From Lutjanus erythropterus (Eukaryota > Chordata > Actinopteri > Lutjaniformes > Lutjanidae), in contig CM034610.1 in the NCBI GenBank assembly GCA_020091685.1, positions 29,313,673 to 29,377,672 on the forward strand: a stretch of 64,000 nucleotides of DNA, in the 5' to 3' direction. Made by a program: the position numbers and the translations under genes. Positions 11,601 through 24,339 of this stretch are shown piece after piece. The notes beneath the pieces were generated by a model, which ran no database searches, was not told where the DNA came from, and was given only the letters and a program-made list of their open reading frames with translations. The stretch's first letter is position 1; each line of letters opens with the position of its first letter.

Positions 11601-14600
11601 CATTTCCTGCTGGACACTTGGACAAATGCTCCTATATAGACAGATGCTTCAGTGTGCTGTGAACACTGTTGTCACATGAGCATGATGCTGATGTGAGCAT
11701 GATGTTAATGTGACTTTTGCAGGCCAGACAAGGGGTCACATGTTGACAAAGGTTCACGTATAGGGATAAACCTCAGGGGACTACAGAGGACCCACCTACA
11801 GAGCACCTTTGTGTCGCCATGGGTCATATGTCTGAGGTTAATGTCGAACCCTGGCATTTCATGCATATCTAGCTCTTAATCAGTGATACACATTATGAAA
11901 CATGTGGCACTTAACAGCAGTTCACTTTGTAATGTATGTGTTCCTGTTATGCTGCTGAGTGTCTTTCCACCTGTTTGTACAAAACAGCCCTTAAGTTTTG
12001 GGCAGTGGAAGCTTAAATTTCTTTCACACCCTGTGATAATTTCCTGGTGGAGGACAGGATGAATTTCTGATACCCTGCTGTTCCTGTGGATCACATGTGC
12101 TGTGCACACATGATGATGGGGACAAACCTGCTGTTAGATGTTCAAGAGTTCACAATAACAGGCCGGGGGTGATTAATGCTGACAAGCCCTGCCTTTTTAT
12201 GGATGCTAATGGTGCTGTGTGAGTGTGTAAGTGTGTATATGTGTGTGTGTCACCTGGCCTGATGCCCCTGCTGTTGCTGCTGCCTGGGTCCTTAGTCACT
12301 GACTCGTCGTTTTGCAGCTCTCACCTCTCCATAGCAACCAGCTGGGTGTGTGGAGTCAGGTAAACACATCTTAGACATTCTTGAGTGTGATGTTGAGATC
12401 ATTTACTGATGGTTAGATTTTAACCACATTATCTCTGCTTTCATTGATGCACTGTTATATGACTTGATTAAAACGTATCAGAATGAACTTTTACCATCAA
12501 CACTTTGTTGTGCTGTTGAAGTAGAAGTGACATTAATGCATTTTTTTCTGTCTCATTCAGTTTTCACTTGCTCCATAAAGTGGTTTTAGGAAAGTTGTCT
12601 TGGTTTGGATGTAAGTCCTCGACATCAGTGAAGATTCTTTATTAAATGTCAACTCCCAGCCCTACAGTACCATGTGGTCCCTGAAGTCACAAGCAAGTCT
12701 TCTCCAGTATAAGAGACTAGGGAATCCTTTGAAGGCCTTGGGGCCTTTAGAGTAGGAGGTCCCAGAGGTATTAGCTATAGTAAACACCCTGTTCTTAACG
12801 CTGAAACGTACAGTAAGTGGAGGTTCATCATCAGGTTGAAACATATTTACGGATATGTCTTCTGTATTCCCTTCTCGTCTCTGTTAGCCCACCAAGCATC
12901 TTCTGTGTGCTGTACATCAAGAATGCCATAACAAGGCTCTTTGGTGGCCTTGTGAGCCTCTATTATTCATCATAAACCGAGAGACAAGTTTGCTGTTCTT
13001 AGATCCTTATATCTTGCTGGCCAGGCCAGAAGGTAATGGAACCAGATTCAGCAGCCTCCCATTAGCCTTTCCACCAACATGGAACCAGCCAGCCCTGTTA
13101 CTGTTCCACCTAATTTTGAACCATTCTGAGCATTTCCACCTAAAACAAACTGGTTCAGAACACGAACTAGAAAACACCCATGAATCTTGAACGGAAACCA
13201 GTTGCAGAGCAAGAACCAGAGATAGTTTAGTGGAAAAGTAGCATAGCATAGCCAGACAGCCACAGCACTCACACATTCACATTCTGCTATAAGGTAAAAG
13301 ACACTCTACCTTGTTTGTATTTCTTTCAACCACTCATGACCCTCTTCCACGACACTAAAAAAAGGATGCAGCGACGGTGCTACTGCAAAACAGCATCAAG
13401 GGGGAACTTTTTTTGGTGGAACATCTGCATGTTGGGAGGTGACCTCTGGCATTAAAATGACTACATCACTGCAAAAGAAATGTATGTTATGTTTGTGCTG
13501 TTAGCTTCCCAGTCACTAATTTGCCAGCGTGTAGGTTGCAGTTCGGAGGTTGCTCCCAGGGATTGCGCCCACACTGTGCATCCAGTGAGTCAAAGCACTG
13601 GAAGCGAGTCTCTAGCGGACCAGTGTTGTTGGACTGAGGGCAGACTGGACACTACAGTGACTCACTATCACCTCTTGAGGTACAAAAAAAGTATTGTGAG
13701 ACAGGACAGGCTGAAATGAGCTAATTAACATGCTGACCTCAGCAGATATCTCTGTAACATAATGTATAGTTGTCCTTGACAGAACATAAAAACTTTGACC
13801 ACATAATAGGATGGTGCTCAGAAAAAGTAAATTTGAACATCATGTTGGGAGATTACTCTCTTAATTAATGCATTAGTATTCTCTGCTGCCACTGAGTTCA
13901 AAGTACAGCTCAAGTCGGCAATAATTGACCTTGTCAATTGGTCATTATAGTTTTTGAAATCATCATGGCCCTGTTGGAAAATTTACAAAACAACAGGCCC
14001 ACTGATGGTGTTCACTGAAAAGTCAGGGGAAAATCAAAGTGAACAGGATCCAGCTGGCACAACATACAGTGTGATCAGTCAGTCATAATTTTTGTATGTG
14101 TGGGAACTTGCTGACAAAACCTCCTGGCTCAGATTTTGTGAAGTTCCACTGGCTGACTGAAATAGGAGCATCCATCTATTTAAAAAGTATCTAATTTAAT
14201 CTCAAGACAATCAATCCAGATGATGCAATTAGAGGAGGAAGGAGGGCACAGATCTTTTTTTCCACATCTAAACAGGATGGCAGGTATTAGGAGAGGCCTG
14301 AGATGCATCCTGAGATAAGGAGGAGAGGAAAGAGCTCCTCTTATTGTGTCATCAATAGAGCTGTTTGTTTCTTCAGCTGAGTCTCCTCCCAAGTGCCATT
14401 CACACACTGAGAGACACCATCAGGGAGAGACAAGGCTTTGTATGGTCCCAGATTACATAATCGGAGAAATGACTCACAATGTCCAGCTTGGTGTTATGTT
14501 GGTGACATGTTGTCAAATTATCATGATGTCTTAAAATACAAATGTGTGCCGTTTTTTTTTTTTTTTTTGGTTTTGTCATAATTAAATCACTGTGTGGAGA

Positions 14601-15878
14601 CCTCACAAGAAAAAAGTAGCAGTAGAAAAGCAGACGTAGCGGAAAATGCACGGACGTTTGTCCTTAGGCAAAAAATTCAGCCATGACAAAAAAATTACAA
14701 AAAGCCTTTTATGACATCCTACATTTTCGCTCTGAAATGGGCATCATGCATTAAAGTTTTCTTACTTTTCTCTCATTTTGTTCTTAAACAAAGCAGTAGG
14801 AGGAAAATACAGAAATCCTATGTGGGATTCAAAAAACATCAACAACAAAGTCTCCTGAATCCAAAAATAATCCAAATAGCAGAAGTGCTGCTGTTTTTGA
14901 CTACAAGGTCTTCATCAACCACATTTGCCTCGCTCTTCTGTCCTTCCTCAGCCATCGTGCTAGCTAACCTCACAGTCAGCACCAAACTGACACCAACTAA
15001 TCTGAGGGTAGCTGAGGGCTCACTGAGACTTTATCTGATTGAAGAAATTGTACCAAATATTGTTCAATGTATGCCAGCCATTTTCACAGAAGAGAACTTT
15101 GAGGTTGGAAGACTGATCCTGATTTCATTTAAAGTGTTTTCTGTTCTGTAAAATCTGATAGATATTTTTATGGAAACACTGTGTGCCATATGGCAGAATA
15201 TATTCGATCTGTCATTGTTCTTTTGGTGTCAGGCAGCTACTTCAGCATGTTTATGGAAATTAACCAGCATGCCTCCAGCAGCCAGTCAGCCTTTTGTGCA
15301 GTTTGACATGGGCCCGTTGTACTTTTCCACTCGTCCCCAAGATCAGTGTGTAACCTGGGAGACATGCTTCAAAACCACATGCAATCAGCTTAAGTTAAGG
15401 TCTTTCGAAAACAACGCTGATGCAAAATCTCTCATGTTCCCCTTTTGTTCTGAGAGCAGAGTGAACCTCCTGGACCCAGCAGTGCTGCCCATCATGTACT
15501 TGATGGATTGACACAAATCAATCAAGGAACTAAATGAGGGAATACCCCATGAGGACTTGGTGTGTTGGATGAGGGCCAAAAAAACAACCACTCCGTTTGG
15601 CAGGACTTCTGTTGCTGTGGATTGTTGTACATGTTGTGGAGTAACTCAAAAGACGAGGGGTTGCCTGACTGGCAGGTTTTCATCAGAAGAGTCAGTGGTG
15701 TAAGTGAAATACTTACACCTACTTGGCGTCACAGTACAATTTCCTCTCCATGTTTGACATGACTGCAGTGTTTCCTGTGGCACAAGAGGTAGGTGCAGTG
15801 TTTGAGGAGACTGGCTTGCCTCTCCTATGTTCAATCTCTCTTTGTCCATCAAGCCAAACAACTGCTTAATAATTATAT
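11601..15878. other. long stretch without a recognised gene
   Basis: It holds a GT-rich tract (about 12226-12252), a poly(T) run (about 14552-14568) and repeat-like sequence rich in GGAACCAG/GAACC motifs at 13020-13230. Several 60-146 codon frames exist on both strands without conserved motifs. Confidence 0.4.
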
Positions 15879-16587
15879 TAGGGCTGCACGATATGGTTTA
15901 AATAAAAAAAAAAATAAAAAAAAAAGTCATATGGTGATTATTTTGACTGAAATTTCAATTGCGATAGGGCTGCAACTAACAATTATTTTCATCATCGATT
16001 AATCTGTCAATCATTTTCTCTGTTAATCAGTTAGTAGTTTGATTTATAAAATGTCAGAAAATGGTGAAAAATGTTGACCAGTGTTACCAAAATCCCAAGA
16101 TGTCTTGTTTAGTCCCCAACCCAAAAATAATCAGTTTACTGTCATAGGACACTAAAGTAAACTAGAATTTGAGAAGCTGAAATCATTTCTTAAAAACTAC
16201 TCAAACCAAACCGATTGTCAAAATAGTTGGTAGTTAATTTAAAATCTATTAATAATCTGGCAGCTCTAGATTGCAATATGCAATACAATTAATGGCAATG
16301 GTGATTTTTGCACCAATATTTTGATATTTTGTTAAAGGCAAAATGTGTCAAAACCTTGAATGTGGTGAAGCAGAGATGTCCTGTCCTACAAATCAGATTC
16401 TGCAGACTTAATAAAACATCTTCATTTGGTACAGATTACACACCATAGTCACTTTAACACGTTTTTCAATAAAAAATAAGAATAATACTGTAGACATTAT
16501 CATTACCACTCATATCGCAAATCATATCGCAATAGCAATATCAGTGAAAACTGCAATTGGATATCTTTTCAAAATCATTAAGCCCTA
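15879..16587 (+). mobile_element. MITE family B copy split by a family A insertion
   Basis: The outer element starts TAGGGCTGCACGATATGG (15879) and ends TTAAGCCCTA (16587). It is interrupted at 15966-16269 by a complete family A MITE. After the interruption the family B sequence resumes (TTGCAATATGCAATAC) and includes GTGGTGAAGCAGAGATGTCC. Confidence 0.75.
15966..16269 (+). mobile_element. MITE family A copy, nested in family B
   Basis: It begins AGGGCTGCAACTAACAATTA and ends AATCTGGCAGCTCTAG, with ATTGCGAT on the left and ATTGCAAT on the right (7 of 8 identical, a target-duplication candidate). Internal motifs are ATAAAATGTCAGAAAATGG and AGTTTACTGTCATAGGA. I recall family A as an abundant hAT-like MITE of percomorph fishes. 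Confidence 0.8.
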
Positions 16588-18004
16588 ATACCTGGGTAAC
16601 CTGTATGCGAGTGTCTCCAAGTGTGTGAGAGAAATACTAGCAGATTGCCACAGCCACAGGAAAGTGATTCATGATTATGTACCTATTAGAGTATAATTAG
16701 GTAACTCTTAAAGGTGGTTACGTAACTTAAGGCAGCCCTAAAGCATTGATATGAGCTCAGGTGGCAGAATAATAGTAATTGAAAGGTTGTGTTTTGCACC
16801 ATGCTATTGCATTTGCTGCCCTTGAAGAGACATAATAACTTCCTGTTCATGCAACGTTATTATGACGTCATCCTGGATTCTTTACGGCAGAGCTGGTCTG
16901 GATGATGAAAACCTAGTTAGCAGCTATGAGTCAGGCTTTTGTAAATCAAAATAGCCTCTCAAGACTCAAGTACAGTTCAGAGGTGGGGATCTATAAAGGC
17001 AATAACTTGCAGTCACGTCAGTCACTGAATCAGGCTGCAAAAGTGTATCAGCAACAAACACATCGTGCAGCAACACCCACATATGTACTGAGGAAATTAC
17101 GACAGCAGCAAAACATTTTGATGAAGGACCAGCCATGGCAGAACATCAACAGCGGAAACTGTTATTGACATTTCACTGTTTTTCTGCTGATGCTGTTCAT
17201 CTGTCAATACCAAGTTTTATCTGATATTAATATTTCTGTTAGCCGGAGGTGTCACAATTTCAATATTAAATTGAAAATCAATCAAAATGAGCATTCAGTT
17301 TCAATAATTGACAGGCAGAATTCATCAGTTCAGTTAAAGTTAATGAGACATTAAAAAAGGAAACTGTATAATCTTCCAATACAGTAGAAAATATCAGTCT
17401 GCTTTAGTTTCAGATTAATATTTTTAATAATAAAATTAAAAACAGTAATACTAACATTTTCTTCTTAGCATTTAGTCAGTGCAGAGAAACATTCTACCGC
17501 CTGCAGTCTCAGTGGTTGGACTTGTATCTCGTGTCGGTCAGCTCCGCCGAGCGTCCTACAAATCTTCTGAAGCGTGTCTACATGTGATCCACCGCGCTGA
17601 CATCAGAAGCAGGGTAAAGCCTGTACGTAAAAGGCTCCATCTTTTCTTTCATTTTTTTGGACGGGAAATCCAATCTCACAGCTTCTTCTGTGGCTTCTAC
17701 TTATGTGAAATGTGATAGTTCCTTAGTGACACTGTGACTCTGCCTCCAGGCTCACTCAGACTGACAACAATATGAGATAAACAACTTTTGGAAATTGTAA
17801 GTTTTTTTTCACACTGAAACTATGTGGAATTAAACATTATTTGAGCCTGTCAGTGTTCAATGGGAAGGCTGTATCTTAATATATCCACAGGTATAATTTT
17901 CCTCTGTATTTTTCAACACCTGTTATGTAGTAAACATTGCTTAGTCCTTCCTCGAATTCAGAAGTCCTAAATGTCTCCAAGTCAGTTTATATAAGTGGCT
18001 CAAT
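16588..18004. other. no identified gene
   Basis: An 80-codon frame at 16926-17168 and a 78-codon frame at 17479-17715 (plus) were read. Neither has a recognisable domain or convincing splice context. Confidence 0.4.
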
Positions 18005-18289
18005 TACTTTCTTGATTAATCAAATAGCAGTTTGGTCTTATAAAATGAGGATCAGTGTTTCCCCCAAAGCCCAGCATGATGTCTTCAAATGTTCTGTTTT
18101 GACCTCAAGCCAAAGATATTCAGTTTACTGTCAGAGAGGAGTAAAGAAACCAGAAAATATTCACTTTTAAGGAGCTGGAGTCAGAGAAATTTGCCCTTTT
18201 TCTACTGTTTTAAAACTATTCAAACCAGTTAATAGATTATGAAAACAGTTGGCAATACATTTAATAATTGATTAATTGTTGCAGCTCTA
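18005..18289 (+). mobile_element. MITE family A copy
   Basis: GATTAATCAAATAGCAGTTTG, then CAGTTTACTGTCAGAGAGG and AGTAAAGAAACCAGAAAATA, end in TTGTTGCAGCTCTA. The left terminus is degraded. Confidence 0.75.
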
Positions 18290-19394
18290 ATGTTATAAAG
18301 TTTTCTCTTTGTTAAAAATGCAGTTACAAATGTTGTAATCTAATAATGAAGGTGTTTTAAGAAAACAATTAATAAATGTGTAATAATTTGTAAATTAATG
18401 ATTTTGTCTTTTTCTTGGCTTGTCATGTTCTTCAAAATATACATGTTGAAATAAAAAGATAAAAATGGCTAAACGTCTCCCTGGGAAGCAATAAAACCAG
18501 AGGCAGAATAATAAACAACATGGATCTCTGATATCCTGAATTCTATTGTCACTAATTCGGCCTTTCTTTGTAGACGTCCCTGGTTATCTATCTACAAACA
18601 CACGTGCTTTGTGGTTGTGTGGTTGCTATTCTGTTACACTAAAGTGGATTATATGTAAACCAGCTCACTCTGTCAAACGCTTCAGTGGTTTTCCTACGAT
18701 CAGGTGAGAGATGGAGAGAAGCCAAACCTGCTCTGTAAGCAGATCCAGGGATTTTCTAGTGCGATAGTTTGAGCAGAAAGTAACATCAAAGAAACGGCAG
18801 TTTTGAACTTGCACAAGACAGCTGACCTTTGACCTAGTGATGCCCCTCCTGTTTGGACCTACCTGATCTGCTTTGAGATGTTTTCTGTGATTGTGAGAAT
18901 CTAAACACAAAGACCAGTTTTGTCTGAATCTCCCAGGATGTTTCTTAGTGTGCTCCTTTAGATCTTTGTGACAAATGCAAACCTGTTGCTTCCTCACAGA
19001 GCAGCTGGTCTGAACAGTTCTACATTATGTCTCCAGGAGATTCAGATAAATGTGAGGACCTTGACAAATATCATTCTTCTACAATCAGGTACTGTATGTA
19101 TAAAAAGCTTTATTAGATGCAATCATTAATATCAATCTTGAGGTTTTAAAAAAATGAACATAATGCAAAAGACCTCTGAGTTTTAGACGGTACCTGAGAT
19201 TCATTCATTCCTTCATTCATTCATTCACTCGTTCATTCAGTTAGCCTATCAGCTTTCTTGTAGCTTAAGTGCAATAATCCCAGGCAGCACAGCGACATTC
19301 ATTCACACTTCCTAGCAAAATGGGCAGTGCTGGAAGCCTGGAAAACTGGTCAATATTTTAAGACAGGTAATTCAAGGGTATTTGTACCATCGAT
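18290..19394. other. no identified gene; ATTC tract
   Basis: An (ATTC)n-like tract lies at about 19198-19239. A 110-codon minus frame (18665-18997) has no recognised motif. Confidence 0.45.
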
Positions 19395-19830
19395 TTTAGG
19401 GCTGCAGGATAAATACTGGTGGAGATAAATTACTGGCCGATATTGAACTATCCAGCTATATCAGTACTGGCATATATTAGCGGACAAGTACTGACTGTCA
19501 AAGCATTTAATTGGAATTCCTGGCAAGATGCTTTATAAGACCTTAAGTGTATTTTGTTGATGTTGTCATTTGATTTACTTTATTAGAAAAAAACATTTTT
19601 AGAGTCAGAATTGATTTTTGTTTTTGTTGTAACAGTGATGTCAGTTAGATTTGGTTCAGTCAGAGCTGTGGAACATTAAATCATGCATCTTTTCTCACTT
19701 TATCTGAGCCTCTCTTACCCTCAGGTGTGCATAAATTGCAGGTTATGTGAACTTCTTAAGTACAAAAAGTGAAATTATCGGTTATCTTATCAGTATCGGC
19801 CATGAGAAGCAGGTAATTATCAGTTATCCC
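19395..19830 (+). repeat. dispersed repeat family I, copy 2
   Basis: It begins TTAGGGCTGCAGGATAAATA and continues with GATATTGAACTATCC and TATCAGTACTGGC. The right half is alignable by eye with 9120-9360. The TAGGGCTGCA start suggests a hAT-type MITE. Confidence 0.6.
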
Positions 19831-19966
19831 GGGTGATCAGCGACCTTTTCTCTCAAAAGAGCAAAAAAAAGTAAAAGTTTGTCTGGAGCCACAATTAAAT
19901 GATTAAATTCTCTACTTCCCTTTGAGATTTTTCTTTTTTTGGATTTGGTATCCATAGACATTGGTT
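19831..19966 (+). repeat. dispersed repeat family M, copy 1
   Basis: CAGCGACCTTTTCTCTCAAA, GTCTGGAGCCACAATTAAA and TTTGGATTTGGTATCCATAG match 30421-30545 in order. It directly follows family I copy 2. Confidence 0.55.
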
Positions 19967-21286
19967 ATGACACACTTTTTTGTACAAACCCTGTACAAAC
20001 TAAATATTTCTCCAGAACGTTCAGGGATATATGCATCTATTTCACTAAGAGCACTAGTTCACTAGTTGTAAATCATATCACACTCAGTGTTTCTGCTGAG
20101 TCATGGTAACAGAAGCATGACTGGGACAATTACAGGAAGATGGGGGCATCTCTCCTCACTAACCTTTACATAAAAACACCTCTATTACGAGCGGATGAAA
20201 ACTTTATTTTGGGCGGCTCTTTGATGAAGTTTCAGGTTGCGGCACAGTTGTCCTGCCCTTCCTGCAGCAGCAGCGGTCAAAACACTCCTCTGGAATCTTT
20301 GGATGACACTAGAAACGGGTCAGTAGAGTCTAAAAACGGACGTCGGCCCTCCTAAAGTCATTGTCTCCCGTCCGTCACACCCTTTTTCCCTTCACACACA
20401 GCTGTTTCACACGAGCAACATGACAGCTGGTTGAAGGGAACGTGCACATTACTGAGGTCAGGGTGGCGTGGAAGAATTGTGGGAAACCCCAGCCAGGACG
20501 GGACAGGAGGCACTGGAAGTGACAAGGAGCAATTTATGATTAAGAAGAATCGGTCAGCTATTAAAGTAATAAAGATTAATGATCGTTTTCTTTTTGTTTC
20601 TCTTTCTGTTTCTAATAATTCTCAAAAATACACTGAGGAATTTGCATTATTACTCTTTGACTATAGAAGAGCCCATTTCAATTTATTGTTTTAACCATTA
20701 TTTTAATTAACTGTCATAACTGCTTTTGTTCTGGCTATATATAAATAAAGTTTTAATGTTGTTTCTCATCATAATTACAATCACATTACAATTCTTAGAG
20801 GTCAAGGTAACGACCTCAAAATGCTCGTTTTGTCCAAATACCTGCCCTAAGAAGCAGATGAGCTGCTGCAGACAGATGTATAGAAAACTTTTTAAAAAAA
20901 TAAGATTACTATTTATATAATTATTTATATAAATTCCTTTTTTATTTGTTTGATCAAGTGGTTGATAAAGGTGAAGAAATTGAAGGAGCAAAAAGTGTAT
21001 CTGTCACATTTTTGGCAAATATTGGAGCTTAAATGAAAAGCTTAATATTTGTTTTTCTACTTTTATTTTTAAATATTTATCTAACAGTTATTTATTCATG
21101 TATTTAGTTATCTCTTTGACTTATCTGATAACCTTGTACATTATGTTTGCTTCTGAGCTCCACGGACATCTTCAAATTACTTGTTTTGTCTGACCAACAT
21201 TTAAAAGCAAACTAAAAATATTGCATATAAGATGGTATCAAATGTATAAAAGCAGCAAATTCTCACATTTTGTGAATTATGAAAAG
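19967..21286. other. no identified gene
   Basis: Plus-strand frames at 20140-20355 and 20431-20694 have no recognised domain. The remainder is AT-rich. Confidence 0.4.
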
Positions 21287-21577
21287 TAGGGCTCCAACTA
21301 ATGATTCTTTTCACAGTCAGTGAATCAGTTGATTATTATCTTGATTAATCGATTTATTTATTTATTTTTTTAATGTCAGAAACTGATGAAAAATGTCAAT
21401 TAGTGTTTCCCAAAGCCTCAGATGATGTCCTTAAATTTCTTGTTCTACTCACAACCCAGAAATATTCAGTTTACTGTCATAAAGGAGTACAGAAAGCAAA
21501 AAAATATTCATATTTAAGAGGCTGAAATCAGAGAATTTTGACTTTTTTCTTAAAATTGATTAATACTTGTAACTCTG
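21287..21577 (+). mobile_element. MITE family A copy
   Basis: TAGGGCTCCAACTAATGATT, then TTCAGTTTACTGTCATAAAG and AAGAGGCTGAAATCAGAG, end near TAATACTTGTAACTCTG. Confidence 0.75.
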
Positions 21578-21966
21578 GTGTGCAGAAAGATTAGGGGAAA
21601 CACTAATTGATTATGAAAATTGTTATTGTCAGTGAATTAAGTCAATATGCGTCATCAGTGTCTGCATTAAAATCTCCACCCCCCCGAGCCCTGTTTGGCT
21701 CTGTGTGAGTTTTTGTTTTAGTTTGATCGCTCTCATCTACCATGAGCCATTCGGGGCCTTGAATGTTTCCATGTTGGACAGCTGTGATCTAAATATACAG
21801 AGGGACTTCCTAACTTCAGGAAAAAGATAGAAGGAAGGGCCTCGATTCAGATCCTCTCACAAATTTCCTGTAATAGTGTCCCTTGGTGACTAAAGAAAAA
21901 CATACAGTAAAAACAGTGGCAACATGCAGACTGCTGAGGTCAAACAGGGCAGAGCCACTGCAGGTT

Positions 21967-21991
21967 ACTGTTGTTGTTGTTGTTGTTGTTG
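21967..21991 (+). repeat. (GTT)n microsatellite
   Basis: About eight GTT units. Confidence 0.9.
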
Positions 21992-22615
21992 GAGTATTTA
22001 TCAGCTCACAGTCTTCAGCCTGCAGTCACGCTGGTGATCCCCTGTCTTTCCTTGCAGTAGTCGAGCCTCTCTACACCCTCCACACCTGTCTCACTGACAT
22101 TCCTGCACTCAGCTGACAAATGACAGCTTCTCCAAACTGCTGCAGACTCTCACACACACACACACTCACACACACGATCTGTGTTGTTGCTCTGAGTAAA
22201 ATTCACCACCACTGGTGCTGCTCTGACACACAGGCCTGTTGTGTGGTTTTAGGATAACTATATGCATTTGAATGTGTCCATCAACATTCGTCCATATCCA
22301 TTTGACTTTATATAATAAAACTTATAAGTTGCTAAAACTTTTAAATCACCTTTATTCCCTTCATGATTACAGTCAGAGACAGGAGCTGAACTAGGGTTGT
22401 CACAAGAACCGATACTTCCGATACCAATTCGATACCAACACGAAAAAAATAATTCAATACTTGCTTTTTTCTGGTACCGTCAGAACCGAATATACTACCT
22501 CGGCGAGCCGTGTCAATTCTTGGCAGAACTGACGGGGGCATTATACGCGTGTGAGCAGCACGGAGCAGTCAGTGGCGCTGAAGAATAAAACCTGCCGTCT
22601 TAGAAAAAAATAGCT

Positions 22616-22842
22616 TCAGCAAGTGAGAGTGGTACAACACGTCGGCTCGTCGACAAGACAGGTACTAAGAGTCGCGTGTGGAAATATTTTGCATTCGAGG
22701 CGGATGAATACGGAGCAATTCTAGACTCAAACAAGCCGACATGCAAACTGTGCCTCAGAAGTTTTCAAACGAAAGGAGGAAGCACATCAAACCTGGCCAA
22801 ACACCTCAAAGACAGGCACCCCGACTTGTTTAGAGAATTCAA
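22616..22842 (+). CDS. hAT transposase N-terminal exon, BED zinc finger (element remnant)
   Basis: The open frame reads into GTKSRVWKYFAFEADEYGA, then SNKPTCKLCLRSF and GGSTSNLAKHLKDRHPDLF. It has the BED-type finger spacing C-x2-C followed by H-x4-H, and the aromatic VWKYF start of the BED domain. In hAT transposases this finger binds the element's ends. The frame is open from about 22616 upstream of any ATG, so the original start codon is not certain. It ends AGAATTCAAA before a GTGAGTGAC donor. No catalytic domain remains, so if transcribed it could make only a DNA-binding fragment. Confidence 0.75.
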
Positions 22843-23114
22843 AGTGAGTGACTTTCCATTTACTATCACTGTTGTCACTGTCATGTTATACGTTAACCTG
22901 AATATGCCTCCTACGTTCCGTCATTTTGGCATGAGAGTCAGCTGAAGCGCAGCCGTGCAGGCTTCTACTCTCTCGCTCAGTCGTTCCCTCGTGTAGATGA
23001 CGTTTAACGTAATGTAACGATACGGTCTGCGTCATTATACGTAAGGTGTCATGATGAGATACTGTCTGACAGTCTCTTATGTTATTTAAACTAAAAGTTT
23101 TTTTTCCTTTACAG

Positions 23115-23262
23115 TATCAGTGTGAGCCAGACCAGGAGAAGCAGGAGGAAAGTCACACACTAACACAGCCAAAAATCACTGAAGCTTTTGAAAGGCACAG
23201 AAAATATGACTCGAATTCAACTGAGGCAAAAAAGCTGAATAGGGCAGTAGCAGAGTTTCTGC
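23115..23262 (+). pseudogene. hAT transposase second exon, truncated
   Basis: A TTTTTTTTCCTTTACAG acceptor precedes a frame reading YQCEPDQEKQEESHTLTQ, then PKITEAFERHRKYDS and KKLNRAVAEFL, typical of the linker after the BED finger in hAT transposases. The frame is phase-compatible with the donor at 22842/22843. It then runs into T-rich sequence and stops; the RNase H-like core is deleted. Confidence 0.75.
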
Positions 23263-23557
23263 GTTTGTGTTTTTTTTTTTTTTTTGTTTTTTTTTTAATC
23301 GTGGTATGGAATTAGTATCGAGAATTGTGAAAATTCACAGGTATTGGTATCGACTATCGTGACAACCCTAAGCTGAACCACCATATTGTTGCTGGAAGTT
23401 GCACGTCTTCATGTTTTTCACCTGGTATGAACTCTACACTGAATTAATGCAACATGTCAGTTGATTTAAGTTTCAGGGACTGGAGCTGAATTTGTACTGA
23501 CTCCCCTTCAAACTGTGAAAGATGACACTTTACTGGTACATGTGCATTCATGATACT

Positions 23558-23614
23558 TTTGTTTTTTGGTCTCATTCACTGTTGACCAAACAGTGAATGA
23601 GACCAAAAAACAAA
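23558..23614. repeat. perfect 26-bp inverted repeat, 5-nt loop
   Basis: The left arm 23558-23583 (TTTGTTTTTTGGTCTCATTC and onward) is exactly complementary to the right arm 23589-23614. The loop is GACCA. No mismatch was found in 26 pairs. Confidence 0.95.
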
Positions 23615-24339
23615 CTAAACGATCACGTGAACTTTTCTTCAGTGATTCAGCTCAGAGAAATCTGACTCTCAGCATTTCTCAACTCTGTAAAACTTAGTGT
23701 AGAGTACTGGATTTGGCCCTCAGGGTCTGTTCTCGTGACAGATTGAGATGAATTGTGTGAAAGAGGTGCACTGGGTCGCTCTGGGGACACCCTTGAGAGG
23801 TGTCGCTGTGTGGCCAGTGACGCTTTCTCCGGGAGTGTGGAACAATAGGTGGAACCAGCTGCTGTGGGAGTCGGTGTGACTCAGTGGAGGAGGTGTTTAC
23901 AGGCAGCTCGCCGCTCGGTTTAGGCCGGACACCGGCCTGCGTCAGCTCTCTCACAGTTTATCACAGCGCAGCCCTGCAGAGCTGCAGGCCTGAGTGTGTG
24001 TTTTTGACGGCTCACAGGGAAAGGTCAGCCTTCATCACAAGGTCTCGCTGCTACAAGGTCTCCATATGACACCATGAATACAATGAAGTTTATCTACAGC
24101 GTCTGCTTGATGGATCGGAGAGAAATATATAAGCTGCAGATTTTCCATCTGCAACATTTAAGACCAGAGACTCAAGGTCCAAAGGGCATGGAGTTGGTTT
24201 GAACTCAGTTTTGTTTTATGTTGACTGGAAAAAAGAATCCCTTCAGTTTATGCTTTAAAAAAAAACATTATTTTCATATAAAAAAAGGTCCAATGTGCAG
24301 TTAATAAGTAACTTTAAGAATGATGCAACAATCAAACTT
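23615..24339. other. no identified gene
   Basis: Opposed short frames (23694-23954 minus, 23884-24069 plus) were read without recognition. Confidence 0.4.

Larger units (their letters stand above)
22392..23370 (+). mobile_element. internally deleted hAT element with BED zinc-finger exon
   Basis: Terminal inverted repeats TAGGGTTGTCAC and GTGACAACCCTA-type ends (TAGGGTTGTCA / TCGTGACAACCCTA) bound 979 bases. An exact 8-bp duplication, AGCTGAAC, lies on both sides (22384-22391 and 23371-23378). This is diagnostic for hAT transposition. Inside are the N-terminal exons of a transposase (see next entries), but the catalytic region and C-terminal dimerisation domain are missing. The right part collapses into a T-rich run at about 23268-23297. 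Confidence 0.9.
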
